Shown here one piece after another: positions 36,477 to 45,191 of a stretch of 56,414 nucleotides of DNA. This DNA is from Pseudomonas hunanensis (GTDB lineage Bacteria > Pseudomonadota > Gammaproteobacteria > Pseudomonadales > Pseudomonadaceae). The stretch is taken from positions 1 to 56,414 of the forward strand of contig NZ_QJRC01000086.1 of the NCBI RefSeq assembly GCF_013393325.1, written 5' to 3'. How positions within the stretch are numbered: position 1 is the stretch's first letter; each line of letters starts with the position of its first letter. The notes beneath the pieces are model-generated. The model saw only the letters and a list, made by a program, of their open reading frames with translations, made no database searches and had not been told where the DNA came from. The position numbers were made by a program, and so were the translations under genes.

Positions 36477-37187
36477 TCAAAGTTTGCGCGAAGTATCGAG
36501 CTGCATCAGGTAGCTGGGCCCGCCCAACTGGCTCATCTGCCGGCGAATCCAACCGGCCCGGCTCGCCACATAGGCACTCGGCCGGCTGGCACTCCACTTG
36601 ATCGGGCTAGGCAGCACTGCGGCCAACTGCGCCGCCTGCTGGCGGCTGAGCCGGCTGGCATCAACGCCAAAGTGATAACGCGCTGCCGCTTGGGCACCAA
36701 ACACGCCTTTGCCCCACTCGGCGCTGTTCAGGTAAACCTCGAGAATTCGCTCTTTCGACCAGAACAACTCGATCAGCGCCGTGAACCAGGCTTCCAGCCC
36801 TTTGCGGAACCAGCTGCGCCCGGACCACAGGAACAGGTTCTTGGCTACTTGCTGGGTCAGGGTGCTTGCACCGCGGACATTACCGCCGCGCTCGTTGTAG
36901 GCCAGCGCTGCCTGAATGGCTGGGATGTCGAAGCCCCAGTGGCTGGCGAACTTCTGGTCCTCGCCCGCGATGACGGCAACCTTCAGTTCATCGGAGATAT
37001 TCTCCCACGGCTCCCAATCGCGCTGCAGGTCGATCGGCTCGCCATTCACCCATGACTGTACCTTGCGCTCGACCATCAGCGCCGTGCCGGGCGGTGGCAC
37101 CCAGCGGAACACCAGCACCAGCACGATGCTGCCGGCAGCGAACCAGAGCAGGGCGCGGGAGAGGCGACGGATAAGGGTTGGCAGCAT
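36477..37187 (-). CDS. mtgA: monofunctional peptidoglycan glycosyltransferase
   Basis: This inner-membrane glycosyltransferase (GT51) polymerises lipid II into glycan strands. The 236-residue protein has one N-terminal membrane helix (ALLWFAAGSIVLVLVFRWV), then the GT51 motifs: catalytic Glu in AGEDQKFASHWGFD, RGASTLTQQVAKNLFL, RKGLEAWFTALIELFWSKERILEVYLN. I start at ATG 37187 (MLPTLIRRLSR); the frame is open upstream without homology. It is divergent from the DUF423 gene, with 64 bases between the starts. Confidence 0.95.
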   Translation of the reverse strand: MLPTLIRRLSRALLWFAAGSIVLVLVFRWVPPPGTALMVERKVQSWVNGEPIDLQRDWEPWENISDELKVAVIAGEDQKFASHWGFDIPAIQAALAYNERGGNVRGASTLTQQVAKNLFLWSGRSWFRKGLEAWFTALIELFWSKERILEVYLNSAEWGKGVFGAQAAARYHFGVDASRLSRQQAAQLAAVLPSPIKWSASRPSAYVASRAGWIRRQMSQLGGPSYLMQLDTSRKL

Positions 37188-37251
37188 GGCGATGGCTTGG
37201 CCGTACGGGTGGAAGGGGCCATTATACAGACCCGATACAAGGAGTCGTCCC

Positions 37252-37623
37252 ATGCTTCGCAGCTTCCTGATGCTTGCCGCCTTTTTCGGCTTTACCGGGG
37301 TCGCCCTGGGTGCCTTCGCCGCCCACGGCCTGAAAAACCGCCTGACGGCGGACTACCTGGCCATTTTTCATACCGGTGTGACCTACCAGCTGGTGCATGC
37401 CTTGGCGATCTTCGGCGTTGCCGTGCTCTCGGTGCACCTGCCCGGGCGCCTGGTGGGCTGGGCTGGCGGCCTGTTTGCGCTGGGGATCGTGCTGTTCTCC
37501 GGCAGCCTGTACCTGCTGACCCTCAGCGGTCTGGGCAAGCTGGGCATCATCACCCCGATTGGCGGCCTGTGCTTCTTGGCCGGCTGGCTGTGCCTGGGCC
37601 TGGCGGCCTGGCGGCTGGGCTGA
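37252..37623 (+). CDS. DUF423 (YgdD-like) inner-membrane protein
   Basis: This 123-residue protein has four predicted membrane helices, beginning MLRSFLMLAAFFGFTGVALGAFAAHGLKNRL with the family's AAHGLK motif, then a Thr/Tyr-containing loop (IFHTGVTYQLVHALAI), two further helices, and a final TPIGGLCFLAGWLCLGLAAW. The ribosome binding site AAGGAG at 37239-37244 supports the start. Function is unknown for the family. It precedes thiS by about 100 bases. Confidence 0.88.
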   Translation: MLRSFLMLAAFFGFTGVALGAFAAHGLKNRLTADYLAIFHTGVTYQLVHALAIFGVAVLSVHLPGRLVGWAGGLFALGIVLFSGSLYLLTLSGLGKLGIITPIGGLCFLAGWLCLGLAAWRLG

Positions 37624-37725
37624 CCGAGTGGTCCACAATCGCGACTAATGGCGCGCACCGCCCTTGGGTTGCAGGGCGGTTCGGCGCTAGAATGCGGGCC
37701 CCAAAGAACAATGGTGGCCGTGCGC

Positions 37726-37926
37726 ATGCGCATTCAATTGAACGGTGAGCCTTACGAACTGCCTGCTGGCGAAAGCGTTGCAGCCCTGCTGACCCGCCTT
37801 GAGCTGGCCGGGCGCCGTGTCGCAGTGGAACTGAACCTGGATATCGTGCCGCGTAGCCAGCACGACAGCACGCTGCTGAACGACGGCGACCAGGTCGAAG
37901 TGGTCCACGCCATCGGTGGCGGCTGA
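37726..37926 (+). CDS. thiS: sulfur-carrier protein ThiS
   Basis: ThiS carries the sulfur for the thiazole ring of thiamine as a C-terminal thiocarboxylate. The 66-residue ubiquitin-like protein starts MRIQLNGEPYELP and ends AIGGG, so the essential Gly-Gly tail is present. An upstream open frame (from 37648) is not supported. thiG starts 54 bases later. No TPP riboswitch is seen upstream. Confidence 0.93.
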   Translation: MRIQLNGEPYELPAGESVAALLTRLELAGRRVAVELNLDIVPRSQHDSTLLNDGDQVEVVHAIGGG

Positions 37927-37980
37927 CAGCAGCCCGGCGGTTCACAAGCAAGCCCAGCAACCTTTTCCCGAGGAACAACG

Positions 37981-38793
37981 ATGAGCAACGTTCGTAGCGA
38001 CAAGCCCTTCACCCTGGCCGGGCGTACTTTCCAGTCGCGCCTGCTGGTCGGTACCGGCAAGTACCGTGACATGGAAGAAACCCGCCTGGCCACCGAGGCC
38101 TCGGGTGCCGAAATCGTCACCGTCGCCGTGCGCCGTACCAACTTGGGCCAGAATGCGGGCGAGCCGAACCTGCTCGATGTACTGTCGCCTGACAAGTACA
38201 CCATCCTGCCGAATACTGCAGGCTGCTTTGACGCGGTGGAAGCGGTGCGTACTTGTCGCCTGGCCCGCGAACTGCTGGATGGGCGCAAATCGCATGAATC
38301 CCGGACGCTGGTAAAGCTGGAAGTGCTGGCCGACCAGAAAACCCTGTTCCCCAACGTGATCGAAACCCTCAAGGCCGCCGAAGTGTTGGTCAAGGAAGGT
38401 TTCGACGTGATGGTGTACACCAGCGACGACCCGATCATCGCCCGTCAATTGGCCGAGGTGGGCTGCATCGCGGTCATGCCGTTGGCTGGCCTGATTGGTA
38501 CCGGCCTGGGCATCTGCAACCCCTACAACCTGCAGATCATCCTGGAAGAGTCCAAGGTGCCGGTGCTGGTCGACGCCGGTGTGGGTACAGCTTCCGACGC
38601 TACCATCGCCATGGAAATGGGCTGCGAGGCGGTGCTGATGAATTCGGCCATTGCCCACGCCCAGCAACCGGTGCTGATGGCCGAAGCCATGAAGCACGCC
38701 ATCGTCGCCGGTCGCATGGCCTACCTGGCCGGCCGTATGCCGAAGAAACTCTATGCCAGCGCCTCTTCGCCGCTGGATGGTCTGATCAAGTAA
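37981..38793 (+). CDS. thiG: thiazole synthase
   Basis: ThiG forms the thiazole phosphate from deoxyxylulose phosphate, dehydroglycine and ThiS thiocarboxylate. The 270-residue TIM-barrel protein has [12 protein letters not shown] near the N-terminus, the Schiff-base Lys in [31 protein letters not shown], and the phosphate-binding [20 protein letters not shown]. It is co-directional with thiS and trmB. Confidence 0.97.
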   Translation: MSNVRSDKPFTLAGRTFQSRLLVGTGKYRDMEETRLATEASGAEIVTVAVRRTNLGQNAGEPNLLDVLSPDKYTILPNTAGCFDAVEAVRTCRLARELLDGRKSHESRTLVKLEVLADQKTLFPNVIETLKAAEVLVKEGFDVMVYTSDDPIIARQLAEVGCIAVMPLAGLIGTGLGICNPYNLQIILEESKVPVLVDAGVGTASDATIAMEMGCEAVLMNSAIAHAQQPVLMAEAMKHAIVAGRMAYLAGRMPKKLYASASSPLDGLIK

Positions 38794-38802
38794 GAGCAAC
38801 TG

Positions 38803-39525
38803 ATGACTGAATCGCACGATACGCCGATCACCCCCGACGGCGAAGCTCGCCCGCACCGCCGCATCAAGAGCTTCGTGATGCGCGCCGGGCGCATGACCGA
38901 AGGCCAGCAGCGCGGCCTGGACCAGGGCGGCCCGCTGTACATCCTGCCGCTGGCCGACAGCCCGGTGGACTATGACCAGGTGTTCGGCCGTTCGGCGCCG
39001 CGCACCCTGGAGATTGGCTTCGGCATGGGCCATTCCCTGCTGGAAATGGCCGCTGCCGCGCCTGAACAGGACTTCATCGGTGTGGAAGTGCACCGCCCGG
39101 GTGTGGGCGCGCTGCTCAACGGCGTGCTGACCCAGGGGCTGAAGAACCTGCGGGTGTATGACTGCGATGCAATCGAAGTACTGAACCGTTGCGTGGCCGA
39201 CAACAGCCTCGACCGCTTGATGCTGTTCTTCCCCGACCCATGGCACAAGGCGCGTCACCACAAGCGTCGTATCGTGCAGCTGGAGTTTGCCGAGCTGGTA
39301 CGTCGCAAGCTCAAGCCCGGTGGCGTGTTCCACATGGCCACGGACTGGGAACCGTATGCCGAGTACATGCTGGAAGTGATGAGTGCCGCCCCCGGCTACC
39401 GCAACCGTGCGGCCGACGGTACTTACGTGCCACGCCCGGAAGAGCGCCCGATCACCAAGTTCGAACGCCGCGGCGAGCGGCTGGGGCATGGGGTGTGGGA
39501 CTTGAAGTTCGAGAAGGTGGATTGA
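38803..39525 (+). CDS. trmB: tRNA (guanine-N7)-methyltransferase
   Basis: TrmB makes m7G46 in tRNA. The 240 residues include [15 protein letters not shown] (SAM binding), [15 protein letters not shown], and [19 protein letters not shown], the family's catalytic stretch. It starts nine bases after thiG and ends before a terminator, so it is probably the last gene of thiS-thiG-trmB. Confidence 0.96.
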
Positions 39526-39574
39526 ACGGCTGAGTCAGCCTATTGATGTGCTAGTGCTTGCAGAAATGCAGGCG

Positions 39575-39607
39575 AAAAAAACCGCCTTGAGAAAGGCGGT
39601 TTTTTTG
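39575..39607 (+). terminator. intrinsic terminator of trmB
   Basis: An A-rich stem AAAAACCGCCTT pairs with AAGGCGGTTTTT with a GAG-like loop and runs into T residues to about 39607. It ends the thi-trmB operon. Confidence 0.88.
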
Positions 39608-39984
39608 TGAGCAACAGGACTGAGTATCCTGCGCTCTGGGGTTTCACTGAAAACTTCACACAGTCAGCTGATCATAGGGGCCTTCGAAAACTGGGTCAAT
39701 GTGCGGAAGTATCCGGCATCACGTGTGTCGGCGCGGTTAACAGCCTTGATTGGATGATCCAGGTATTATCGCGTCGCTCCTGTGTGTAGATTCAGTGATG
39801 GGCCGGGTAGGAGAAGAATTCTGCTTTCCGGCCCCTTCGACATGGCTTGAGAACCATGCCGGTGACACTCTTCGAAGGGCCATCAACCTGGCCACTTCAC
39901 TGAAGACTTCACACAGTTTTCGAAGGCATCGAAGCGCCAGTTAGATGCTGGAAGACTGGCCCGCCAACACGGAGGCCAAGGCAT
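39608..39984. other. repeat-rich intergenic region, possible element remnant or structured RNA
   Basis: No convincing protein gene is seen between trmB and DUF3392. A 22-base direct repeat with one mismatch occurs at 39643-39664 and 39896-39917 (TTCACTGAAAACTTCACACA...). A perfect 14-base inverted repeat joins 39680-39693 (GCCTTCGAAAACTG) to 39914-39927. Between them lie nested inverted repeats: GGGCCGG/CCGGCCC around 39800-39834, CCTTCGA/TCGAAGG at 39834-39840 and 39872-39878, and CATGG/CCATG at 39841-39845 and 39854-39858. The pattern could be the ends of a small non-autonomous element or a folded RNA. Short open frames here (60 and 64 codons) lack homology and ribosome binding sites that I can recognise. 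Confidence 0.45.
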
Positions 39985-40137
39985 ATGAAGCGTTTGCTTG
40001 ATGCGCTGAGCCGCGCCTGGAAGCTTGTCCGGATCTTGATAGTGCTCAAGACCGTTCGGGATTTCTGTGGGAGCGGGTTTACCCGCGAAGAAGGCGACGC
40101 GGTGCCTGGCACGGGCTTTGCCCGTGTTCGCGGGTAA
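39985..40137 (+). CDS. possible small basic peptide ORF (50 aa)
   Basis: ATG 39985 has GGAGG at 39971-39975 (nine-base spacing) and begins MKRLLDALSRAWKLVRILIV, an amphipathic basic and hydrophobic start, then runs into the family B REP element and stops at 40137. The N-terminal half resembles small membrane-active peptides in general character only; I do not recognise it. The C-terminal half is repeat-encoded and probably meaningless. Chance ORF is a strong alternative. Confidence 0.22.
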   Translation: MKRLLDALSRAWKLVRILIVLKTVRDFCGSGFTREEGDAVPGTGFARVRG

Positions 40138-40151
40138 ACCCGCTCCTACAG
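40066..40151. repeat. REP pair, family B
   Basis: Arms TGTGGGAGCGGGTTTACCCG (from 40066) and CGGGTAAACCCGCTCCTACA (to 40151) are in opposite orientation, enclosing a second smaller hairpin (GGCACGGGCTTTGCCCGTG). This is the classical P. putida REP form, also seen at 47808-47905 and in part at 3989-4022. Confidence 0.9.
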
Positions 40152-40176
40152 GGTAAGGCGTTAGTCCGACGGCGGT

Positions 40177-40503
40177 TCAACCCCTGCGATCAGCCACCAC
40201 GCCAATCAACACCAGCACCACCAGCAACACCGGTGCCAGCGCGTAGTTGTTGAACTGGCTCAGCCCCTTCACCACCCACGGTGTGGCATAGATCAGCGCC
40301 GCACCGCTGCCGATCATCACCATCAATGCCATGAACGGCACGCGCAGGGCACCCGCCAGGCCACCCAGGCGTTGCTCGGCCCAGGCTTTGACATCGGTGC
40401 CGAACAGCACCAGCAGGCAGCCTACCAAGGCCAGTGAAATCTCCGACAGGTTGCTGCGGCTCCAGCGGGAAACCGTCGCGAGCAGATCAAGTACCAGATC
40501 CAT
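40177..40503 (-). CDS. DUF3392 membrane protein
   Basis: The 108-residue protein has three predicted membrane helices: ISLALVGCLLVLFGTDV, VPFMALMVMIGSGAALIYA and LAPVLLVVLVLIGVVADRRG. It matches the DUF3392 type found next to hemW in pseudomonads. No function is known. It lies nine bases after hemW on the same strand and is the last gene of the leftward train. Confidence 0.85.
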   Translation of the reverse strand: MDLVLDLLATVSRWSRSNLSEISLALVGCLLVLFGTDVKAWAEQRLGGLAGALRVPFMALMVMIGSGAALIYATPWVVKGLSQFNNYALAPVLLVVLVLIGVVADRRG

Positions 40504-40512
40504 GGGTCATCC

Positions 40513-41688
40513 TTAGGTCAAGAAATACTGCAGCAGGTCATTGAGAAACAACTGGCCCCTTGGCGTGGCCACCAGTCGATCCGGTTCGACCTGCAAAAGG
40601 CCCTTTTGTTCGGCGGCGCGGCGTGCCTCGCGCAGTTGTTCCAATGGCAAGCCCGTGCGTTGGGTAAACAGTTCGGCTTCCACGCCATCGGTAAGCCGCA
40701 GGGCGTTCATCAGGAACTCGAACGGCAGCTCGTCCACCGGCAATAGCTTCTCGCCGGCCTTGAACGGCTTGGCCAGGTTCAGGTAGTCCTTGGGCAGGCG
40801 GGTCTTCCAGGTGCGCAGGATGCGCCCGTCGGCGAAGGTGAGCTTGCCGTGGGCACCTGCACCGATGCCGATGAAGTCGCCGAAGCGCCAGTAGTTGAGG
40901 TTGTGCCGGGCGGCGCGGCCTGCCTGCGCATACGCCGATACCTCGTACTGGCGGTAACCGTGCTCGGTCATCAGCGCCTGGCCGGCTTCCTGGATGTCCC
41001 AGAGGATGTCGTCTTCGGGCAGCTCTGGCGGTTGGTTCCAGAATACTGTGTTTGGTTCCACGGTCAGCTGGTACCACGACAGGTGCGTCGGCCCCAGGTC
41101 GATGGCCTGGCGCAGGTCGCCCAGCGCATCATCCAGCGACTGGTCGGGCAGGCCGTGCATCAGGTCCATGTTGAAGTTGTCGAAGCCGGCGGCGCGTGCC
41201 ATGCCGGCGGCACGCACCGCTTCATCGCCGTTGTGAATGCGCCCCAGCGCCTCCAGCTTGGCCGGTTGGAAGCTCTGCACACCGATGGACAGGCGGTTGA
41301 TGCCGGTTTGCCGGTAGGCCTTGAACTTGTCCTGCTCGAAGGTGCCTGGGTTGGCTTCCAGGGTAATTTCGATGTCTGGCGCAAACGGGATGCGCTGTTC
41401 CACGCCGCGCAGCAAACGGCCAAGGGCGTTGGCGCTGAACAGGCTGGGCGTACCGCCACCGAAAAAGATCGAGCTGATCGGGCGGCCTTGCACGGCGGCC
41501 AGTTCCTGGTCGAGGTCGTCCAGCAGTGCTGTGACGTAGGCGTCTTCCGGCAGTTCAGGCCCGGCAGCGTGGGAGTTGAAGTCGCAGTAAGGGCATTTGC
41601 GTACGCACCACGGGATGTGGATGTACAGCGCCAGCGGCGGCAGGCTGGTGAAGCGCACCGCGCCGGGAGTGGACAGCGTTGCGATCAT
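40513..41688 (-). CDS. hemW: radical SAM heme chaperone HemW
   Basis: HemW was long called oxygen-independent coproporphyrinogen oxidase-like, but it binds and transfers heme. The 391-residue protein has the radical SAM cysteines Cys28, Cys32 and Cys35 ([15 protein letters not shown]), the GGGTPSLF motif, and the HemW-typical [21 protein letters not shown]. It begins four bases inside the rdgB stop (41685-41688), so the two are coupled. Confidence 0.93.
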   Translation of the reverse strand: MIATLSTPGAVRFTSLPPLALYIHIPWCVRKCPYCDFNSHAAGPELPEDAYVTALLDDLDQELAAVQGRPISSIFFGGGTPSLFSANALGRLLRGVEQRIPFAPDIEITLEANPGTFEQDKFKAYRQTGINRLSIGVQSFQPAKLEALGRIHNGDEAVRAAGMARAAGFDNFNMDLMHGLPDQSLDDALGDLRQAIDLGPTHLSWYQLTVEPNTVFWNQPPELPEDDILWDIQEAGQALMTEHGYRQYEVSAYAQAGRAARHNLNYWRFGDFIGIGAGAHGKLTFADGRILRTWKTRLPKDYLNLAKPFKAGEKLLPVDELPFEFLMNALRLTDGVEAELFTQRTGLPLEQLREARRAAEQKGLLQVEPDRLVATPRGQLFLNDLLQYFLT

Positions 41689-42278
41689 GCCAGGCCCAGA
41701 CGTTGGCGCAGCAGGGCCATGGCACGGGCGCGGTGGCTGAGCTGGTTCTTGTCTGCCGGAGCCAGGTCGGCGCTGGAGCAGCTTCGCTCCGGTACCCAGA
41801 ACAATGGGTCGTAGCCAAAGCCGTGCTCGCCGCTGGCTTCAAAAAGGATGCTGCCGTGCCACAGTCCTTCGCAGAGGATTGGCAACGGGTCGTCGGCGTG
41901 GCGTACCAACGCCAGTACGCAGACGAACTGCGCGCCGCGCTCGGCTTCAGGCACGTCTTTCAACGCTTCGAGCAGCTTGGCGTTGTTCGCCGCGTCACCC
42001 TTGCCATCGGCGTAGCGTGCCGAGTAGATGCCCGGCGCGCCGCCGAGGAAGTCCACCGCCAGGCCAGAGTCGTCGGCCAGGGCTGGCAGGCCGGAAATAC
42101 GGGCGGCATTGCGCGCTTTGAGGATGGCGTTTTCGACGAACGACAGGCCGGTCTCTTCTGGCTCGACCTGGCTGAACTCGCCAATCGAGCGCAGTTGCAC
42201 GGACTGGCCGAGCATGGCCTGGAGTTCCTTGAGTTTGCCGGCGTTGTGGCTGGCCAATACGAGTTGCTGGAAATTCAT
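41685..42278 (-). CDS. rdgB: dITP/XTP pyrophosphatase
   Basis: This housecleaning enzyme hydrolyses dITP, ITP and XTP to monophosphates and keeps them out of DNA. The 197-residue protein has the N-terminal [18 protein letters not shown], the active-site stretch [23 protein letters not shown], and the C-terminal [13 protein letters not shown]. Two adjacent Met codons (42281 and 42278) are possible starts. It overlaps the DUF4426 stop and the hemW start. Confidence 0.95.
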   Translation of the reverse strand: MNFQQLVLASHNAGKLKELQAMLGQSVQLRSIGEFSQVEPEETGLSFVENAILKARNAARISGLPALADDSGLAVDFLGGAPGIYSARYADGKGDAANNAKLLEALKDVPEAERGAQFVCVLALVRHADDPLPILCEGLWHGSILFEASGEHGFGYDPLFWVPERSCSSADLAPADKNQLSHRARAMALLRQRLGLA

Positions 42279-42712
42279 CATTCGCCTGGGAACACGTCCT
42301 GGTTGAAGCTGAGGGAGTTGCTGATCCCGCCGGTTTCGATGTTCAGGTCGAAGGTGACGGTTTCTGGTTGGTCGATCTTGAATTGGGCGATGTAGTACAC
42401 CGCGCCTTGTTCGGTAATTTGCTTGAACGACAGCGGGCTGCTGCGCCCCGTCAGGTCTTTGACCGTGCCGCTGACCAACGCCGGGGTGGACTTGTTGGCC
42501 TTGAGCACGGCAATGTTGAGCACGCCCTGGTTCTTGCTGCGTACAAGACCAGTCGCTGCGGCCACTTCGGGTGTAAGCATGCTCGACGTGAATGCGCTGT
42601 AGTGCACCGTCACGTCGCCAAACACTTCCTTGCGCTCGGGGCGGGCGGCATCGGCAGCCAGTACCGGCAGGGCCAGGCACAGGCTGATCAGGAACAGGGC
42701 TAGGCGACGCAT
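42278..42712 (-). CDS. DUF4426 secreted protein
   Basis: The 144-residue protein has a signal peptide ([22 protein letters not shown], cleavage near 20) and a beta-rich mature part with [37 protein letters not shown], typical of the DUF4426 family. Function unknown; it is conserved between metW and rdgB in pseudomonads. I start at ATG 42712; the open frame upstream overlaps metW and lacks a signal. Confidence 0.87.
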   Translation of the reverse strand: MRRLALFLISLCLALPVLAADAARPERKEVFGDVTVHYSAFTSSMLTPEVAAATGLVRSKNQGVLNIAVLKANKSTPALVSGTVKDLTGRSSPLSFKQITEQGAVYYIAQFKIDQPETVTFDLNIETGGISNSLSFNQDVFPGE

Positions 42713-42734
42713 GGGGCGATTCCTCCGGTGGGCG

Positions 42735-43355
42735 TCAGACCGCGAGCTGGTGCTCTTGCAGGCTCGGGCTGCTGACGCGGTAGATGCCGATCTCACCTAG
42801 TAGATTAGGCCATAGCCGGCCACCCCACCCGTTGCGGTGCAGGTGGTCGACCGCCAGGCGGTCGAGCACCTTGGCCCGTCGTTCGTGCACCAGTTCTTCG
42901 AAGTCGGCGAAGGTGCAGAAGTGGATGTTCGGTGTGTTGTACCAGGTGTACGGCATGAAGTCCGAGACCGGCATGCGGCCTTTGGTCGCCAGGTACCAGC
43001 GGCAGCGCCAGTGGCCGAAGTTGGGGAAGGTGATGATGCACTGGCGGCCCACGCGCAGCATCTCGTCGAGGATGCGGTCAGGGTACTCCACGGCCTGCAG
43101 GGCCTGGGTCATGATCACCACGTCGAAGCTGTTGCTGGCGAAGTTGCCCAGGCCTTTGTCCAGGTCCTGCTCGATGACGTTGACGCCCTTGGCCACGCAG
43201 GCGGCGATGTTGTCGGCGTCGATCTCCAGGCCATAGCCGGTGACCTGCTTGCGGTCACGCAGCGAGGCCAGCAGTTCGCCACTGCCGCAGCCCAGGTCGA
43301 GTACCCGGCTGCCGGCGGGGATCCAGTCGTGGATGATTTCCAGATCGGCTCTCAT
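42735..43355 (-). CDS. metW: MetW, methionine biosynthesis partner of MetX
   Basis: MetW is a SAM-methyltransferase-fold protein required together with MetX for homoserine acylation in pseudomonads. The 206-residue protein has WIPAGSRVLDLGCGSGELLASL, GYGLEIDADNIAACVAKG, and the family-specific NFGHWRCRWYLATKGRMPVS and YNTPNIHFCTFADFEEL. ATG 43355 (MRADLEII) is the family start; seven bases separate it from the metX stop. Confidence 0.93.
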   Translation of the reverse strand: MRADLEIIHDWIPAGSRVLDLGCGSGELLASLRDRKQVTGYGLEIDADNIAACVAKGVNVIEQDLDKGLGNFASNSFDVVIMTQALQAVEYPDRILDEMLRVGRQCIITFPNFGHWRCRWYLATKGRMPVSDFMPYTWYNTPNIHFCTFADFEELVHERRAKVLDRLAVDHLHRNGWGGRLWPNLLGEIGIYRVSSPSLQEHQLAV

Positions 43356-43362
43356 GCTGTCC

Positions 43363-44502
43363 TCAGATGGCAATGCGGTTCATGTAGTTCGAGAAACCCT
43401 GCATGTAGCGAGGTGTGGGGATCAGGAAGGCATCGTGCCCATAAGGCGAGTCGATCTCCAGGTAGCAGACGTTTTTACGCGCGGCCATCAGGGCGTCGAC
43501 GATCTCGCGTGAACGGGCCGGCGAGAAGCGCCAGTCGGTGGTGAACGACATGATGCAGTAGTCCGCCGTGACATGGGCCAGGGTGGCAGCCAGGTCACCA
43601 CCCTGGGCGGCGGCTGGGTCGAAATAGTCCAGCGCCTTGGTCATCAGCAGGTAGGTATTGGCGTCGAAACGGCCGGAAAACTCCTCGCCCTGATAGCGCA
43701 GGTAGCTTTCGACCTGGAACTCGACGCTGTGGAAGTCGTAGTTGAGCTTGTCGCTTTTCAGCTCACGGCCGAATTTTTCACCCATCGAGTCGTCGGACAG
43801 GTAGGTAATGTGGCCGACCATGCGTGCCAGCATCAGGCCGCGCTTGGGGATTACGCCCTGGTCCTGGAACGAACCGCCGTGGAACTCGGGGTCGGTGAGA
43901 ATGGCCTGACGGGCCACCTCGTTGAAGGCGATGTTCTGTGCCGACAGTTTGGGCGCCGAGGCAATGTCGACGCAATGGCGCACGCGCTCGGGGTAGCTGA
44001 TGGTCCATTGCAGCGCCTGCATGCCGCCCAGGCTGCCGCCGACCACGGCGGCCCATTGCTGGATGCCCAGACGTTCGCCCAGGCGCACCTGGCTATGCAC
44101 CCAGTCCTCCACGGTCAGTACCGGGAAATCGGCGCCATAGGGCTTGCCGGTGGCCGGGTTGACACTGCTGGGGCCGGTGCTGCCGTTACAGCCGCCGAGG
44201 TTGTTCAGGCTGACCACGAAGAAGCGGTTGGTATCGATTGGCTTGCCGGGGCCGATGCAGCTATCCCACCAGCCCGGCTTGCGGTCGGTGGCGGCATGGT
44301 AGCCAGCGGCATGGTGGTGGCCGGAAAGGGCATGGCAGATCAGCACGGCGTTGCTCGCGCTGGCGTTCAGGGTGCCATAGGTCTCGTAGACCAGTTCGTA
44401 ACTGGCCAGGGAGCGGCCACAGGCCAGGGCCAGCGGTTCATCGAACCGGGCGGTTTGCGGTACTACCAGACCGACGGAATCTACGGGAAAGACAGTGGAC
44501 AT
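43363..44502 (-). CDS. metX: homoserine O-acyltransferase
   Basis: MetX acylates homoserine in methionine synthesis, using succinyl- or acetyl-CoA; pseudomonad MetX proteins are reported to use succinyl-CoA, which I cannot decide here. The 379-residue alpha/beta-hydrolase-fold enzyme has [36 protein letters not shown], the nucleophile elbow GGSLGG with Ser157, and a C-terminal SPYGHDAFL with the catalytic His. A long hairpin lies between it and yggT. Confidence 0.95.
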   Translation of the reverse strand: MSTVFPVDSVGLVVPQTARFDEPLALACGRSLASYELVYETYGTLNASASNAVLICHALSGHHHAAGYHAATDRKPGWWDSCIGPGKPIDTNRFFVVSLNNLGGCNGSTGPSSVNPATGKPYGADFPVLTVEDWVHSQVRLGERLGIQQWAAVVGGSLGGMQALQWTISYPERVRHCVDIASAPKLSAQNIAFNEVARQAILTDPEFHGGSFQDQGVIPKRGLMLARMVGHITYLSDDSMGEKFGRELKSDKLNYDFHSVEFQVESYLRYQGEEFSGRFDANTYLLMTKALDYFDPAAAQGGDLAATLAHVTADYCIMSFTTDWRFSPARSREIVDALMAARKNVCYLEIDSPYGHDAFLIPTPRYMQGFSNYMNRIAI

Positions 44503-44545
44503 CGACCCTGCTCACGCTTGACGGAGGCGTAAGTCTAAAGAGCGC

Positions 44546-44583
44546 TACCCCCAGCGGCAAGCAAAGGCTTGCCGCTGGGGGTA
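44546..44583. terminator. long perfect hairpin between yggT and metX
   Basis: A 17-bp perfect stem, TACCCCCAGCGGCAAGC (44546-44562) with its complement (44567-44583), has a four-base loop. On the minus strand a short T-rich stretch follows. It lies between the yggT stop and the metX start, so it may terminate the yggS-proC-yggT transcript or structure the metX leader. Confidence 0.65.
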
Positions 44584-44590
44584 AGCAGGG

Positions 44591-45181
44591 TCAGATCATG
44601 CGCCACAGTTCTTGTGGCATGCCGGCGTAGGCGGCCAGCGGGGGCATTACGAACGACTGGATCACCTGGATCGCCAGGAAGGCGAAGATCGGCGAGATGT
44701 CCATGCCGCCCAGGTTGGGCACCAGGCGGCGGAACGGTGCCAGTACCGGCTCGCTGATCTGGTAGGCCAACTCGGCCGCCGGATTGTGGCTGTTGGGGGC
44801 TACCCAGGACACGATCACCATGACGATCATGGCCACCCAGAAGATCTTCAGGAACAGCGAAGTGATGCCGATGATCGCCCACATCAGCAGGTGCAGGATG
44901 TCGCCGAAGGTGCCATAGGTGACCATCAGCACAAAGCCCATCAGCAGCGCCTGGATCACGATTGCCAACAGCAGAGACGAGGTGTCCAGCCCACCGACAC
45001 TGGGAATGACCCGACGGATCGGCTTGAGCAGCGGCTGGGTGGCACGCACCGCGAACTGGCACAGCGGGTTGTAGAAATTGGCCTTGACCAGTTGCAGCAC
45101 GAAGCGCAGCAGGACGATCACCAGGTACAGGCTGACCAAGGTTTGCACCACGAAGATCGCGGCGCCGGACAGTGCATTCAT
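44591..45181 (-). CDS. yggT: YggT family membrane protein
   Basis: The 196-residue protein has two YGGT repeats, each a pair of membrane helices with a conserved Asn/Pro/Arg loop: NPLCQFAVRATQPLLKPIRRVIPS and NPAAELAYQISEPVLAPFRRLVPN. It is conserved beside proC and yggS in many bacteria and has been linked to osmotic stress and cell division. It starts ten bases after the proC stop. Confidence 0.9.
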   Translation of the reverse strand: MNALSGAAIFVVQTLVSLYLVIVLLRFVLQLVKANFYNPLCQFAVRATQPLLKPIRRVIPSVGGLDTSSLLLAIVIQALLMGFVLMVTYGTFGDILHLLMWAIIGITSLFLKIFWVAMIVMVIVSWVAPNSHNPAAELAYQISEPVLAPFRRLVPNLGGMDISPIFAFLAIQVIQSFVMPPLAAYAGMPQELWRMI

Positions 45182-45191
45182 CTAAAGCTCC

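Noticed and set aside
37624..37725. TPP riboswitch upstream of thiS
   Set aside because: I looked for the THI-box conserved segments (CUGAGA and the downstream ACCUGAUC-like stretch) and did not find them.
39607..39944. Two overlapping short ORFs (60 and 64 codons) after trmB
   Set aside because: No ribosome binding sites and no homology; both run through the direct and inverted repeats, so chance frames are more likely.
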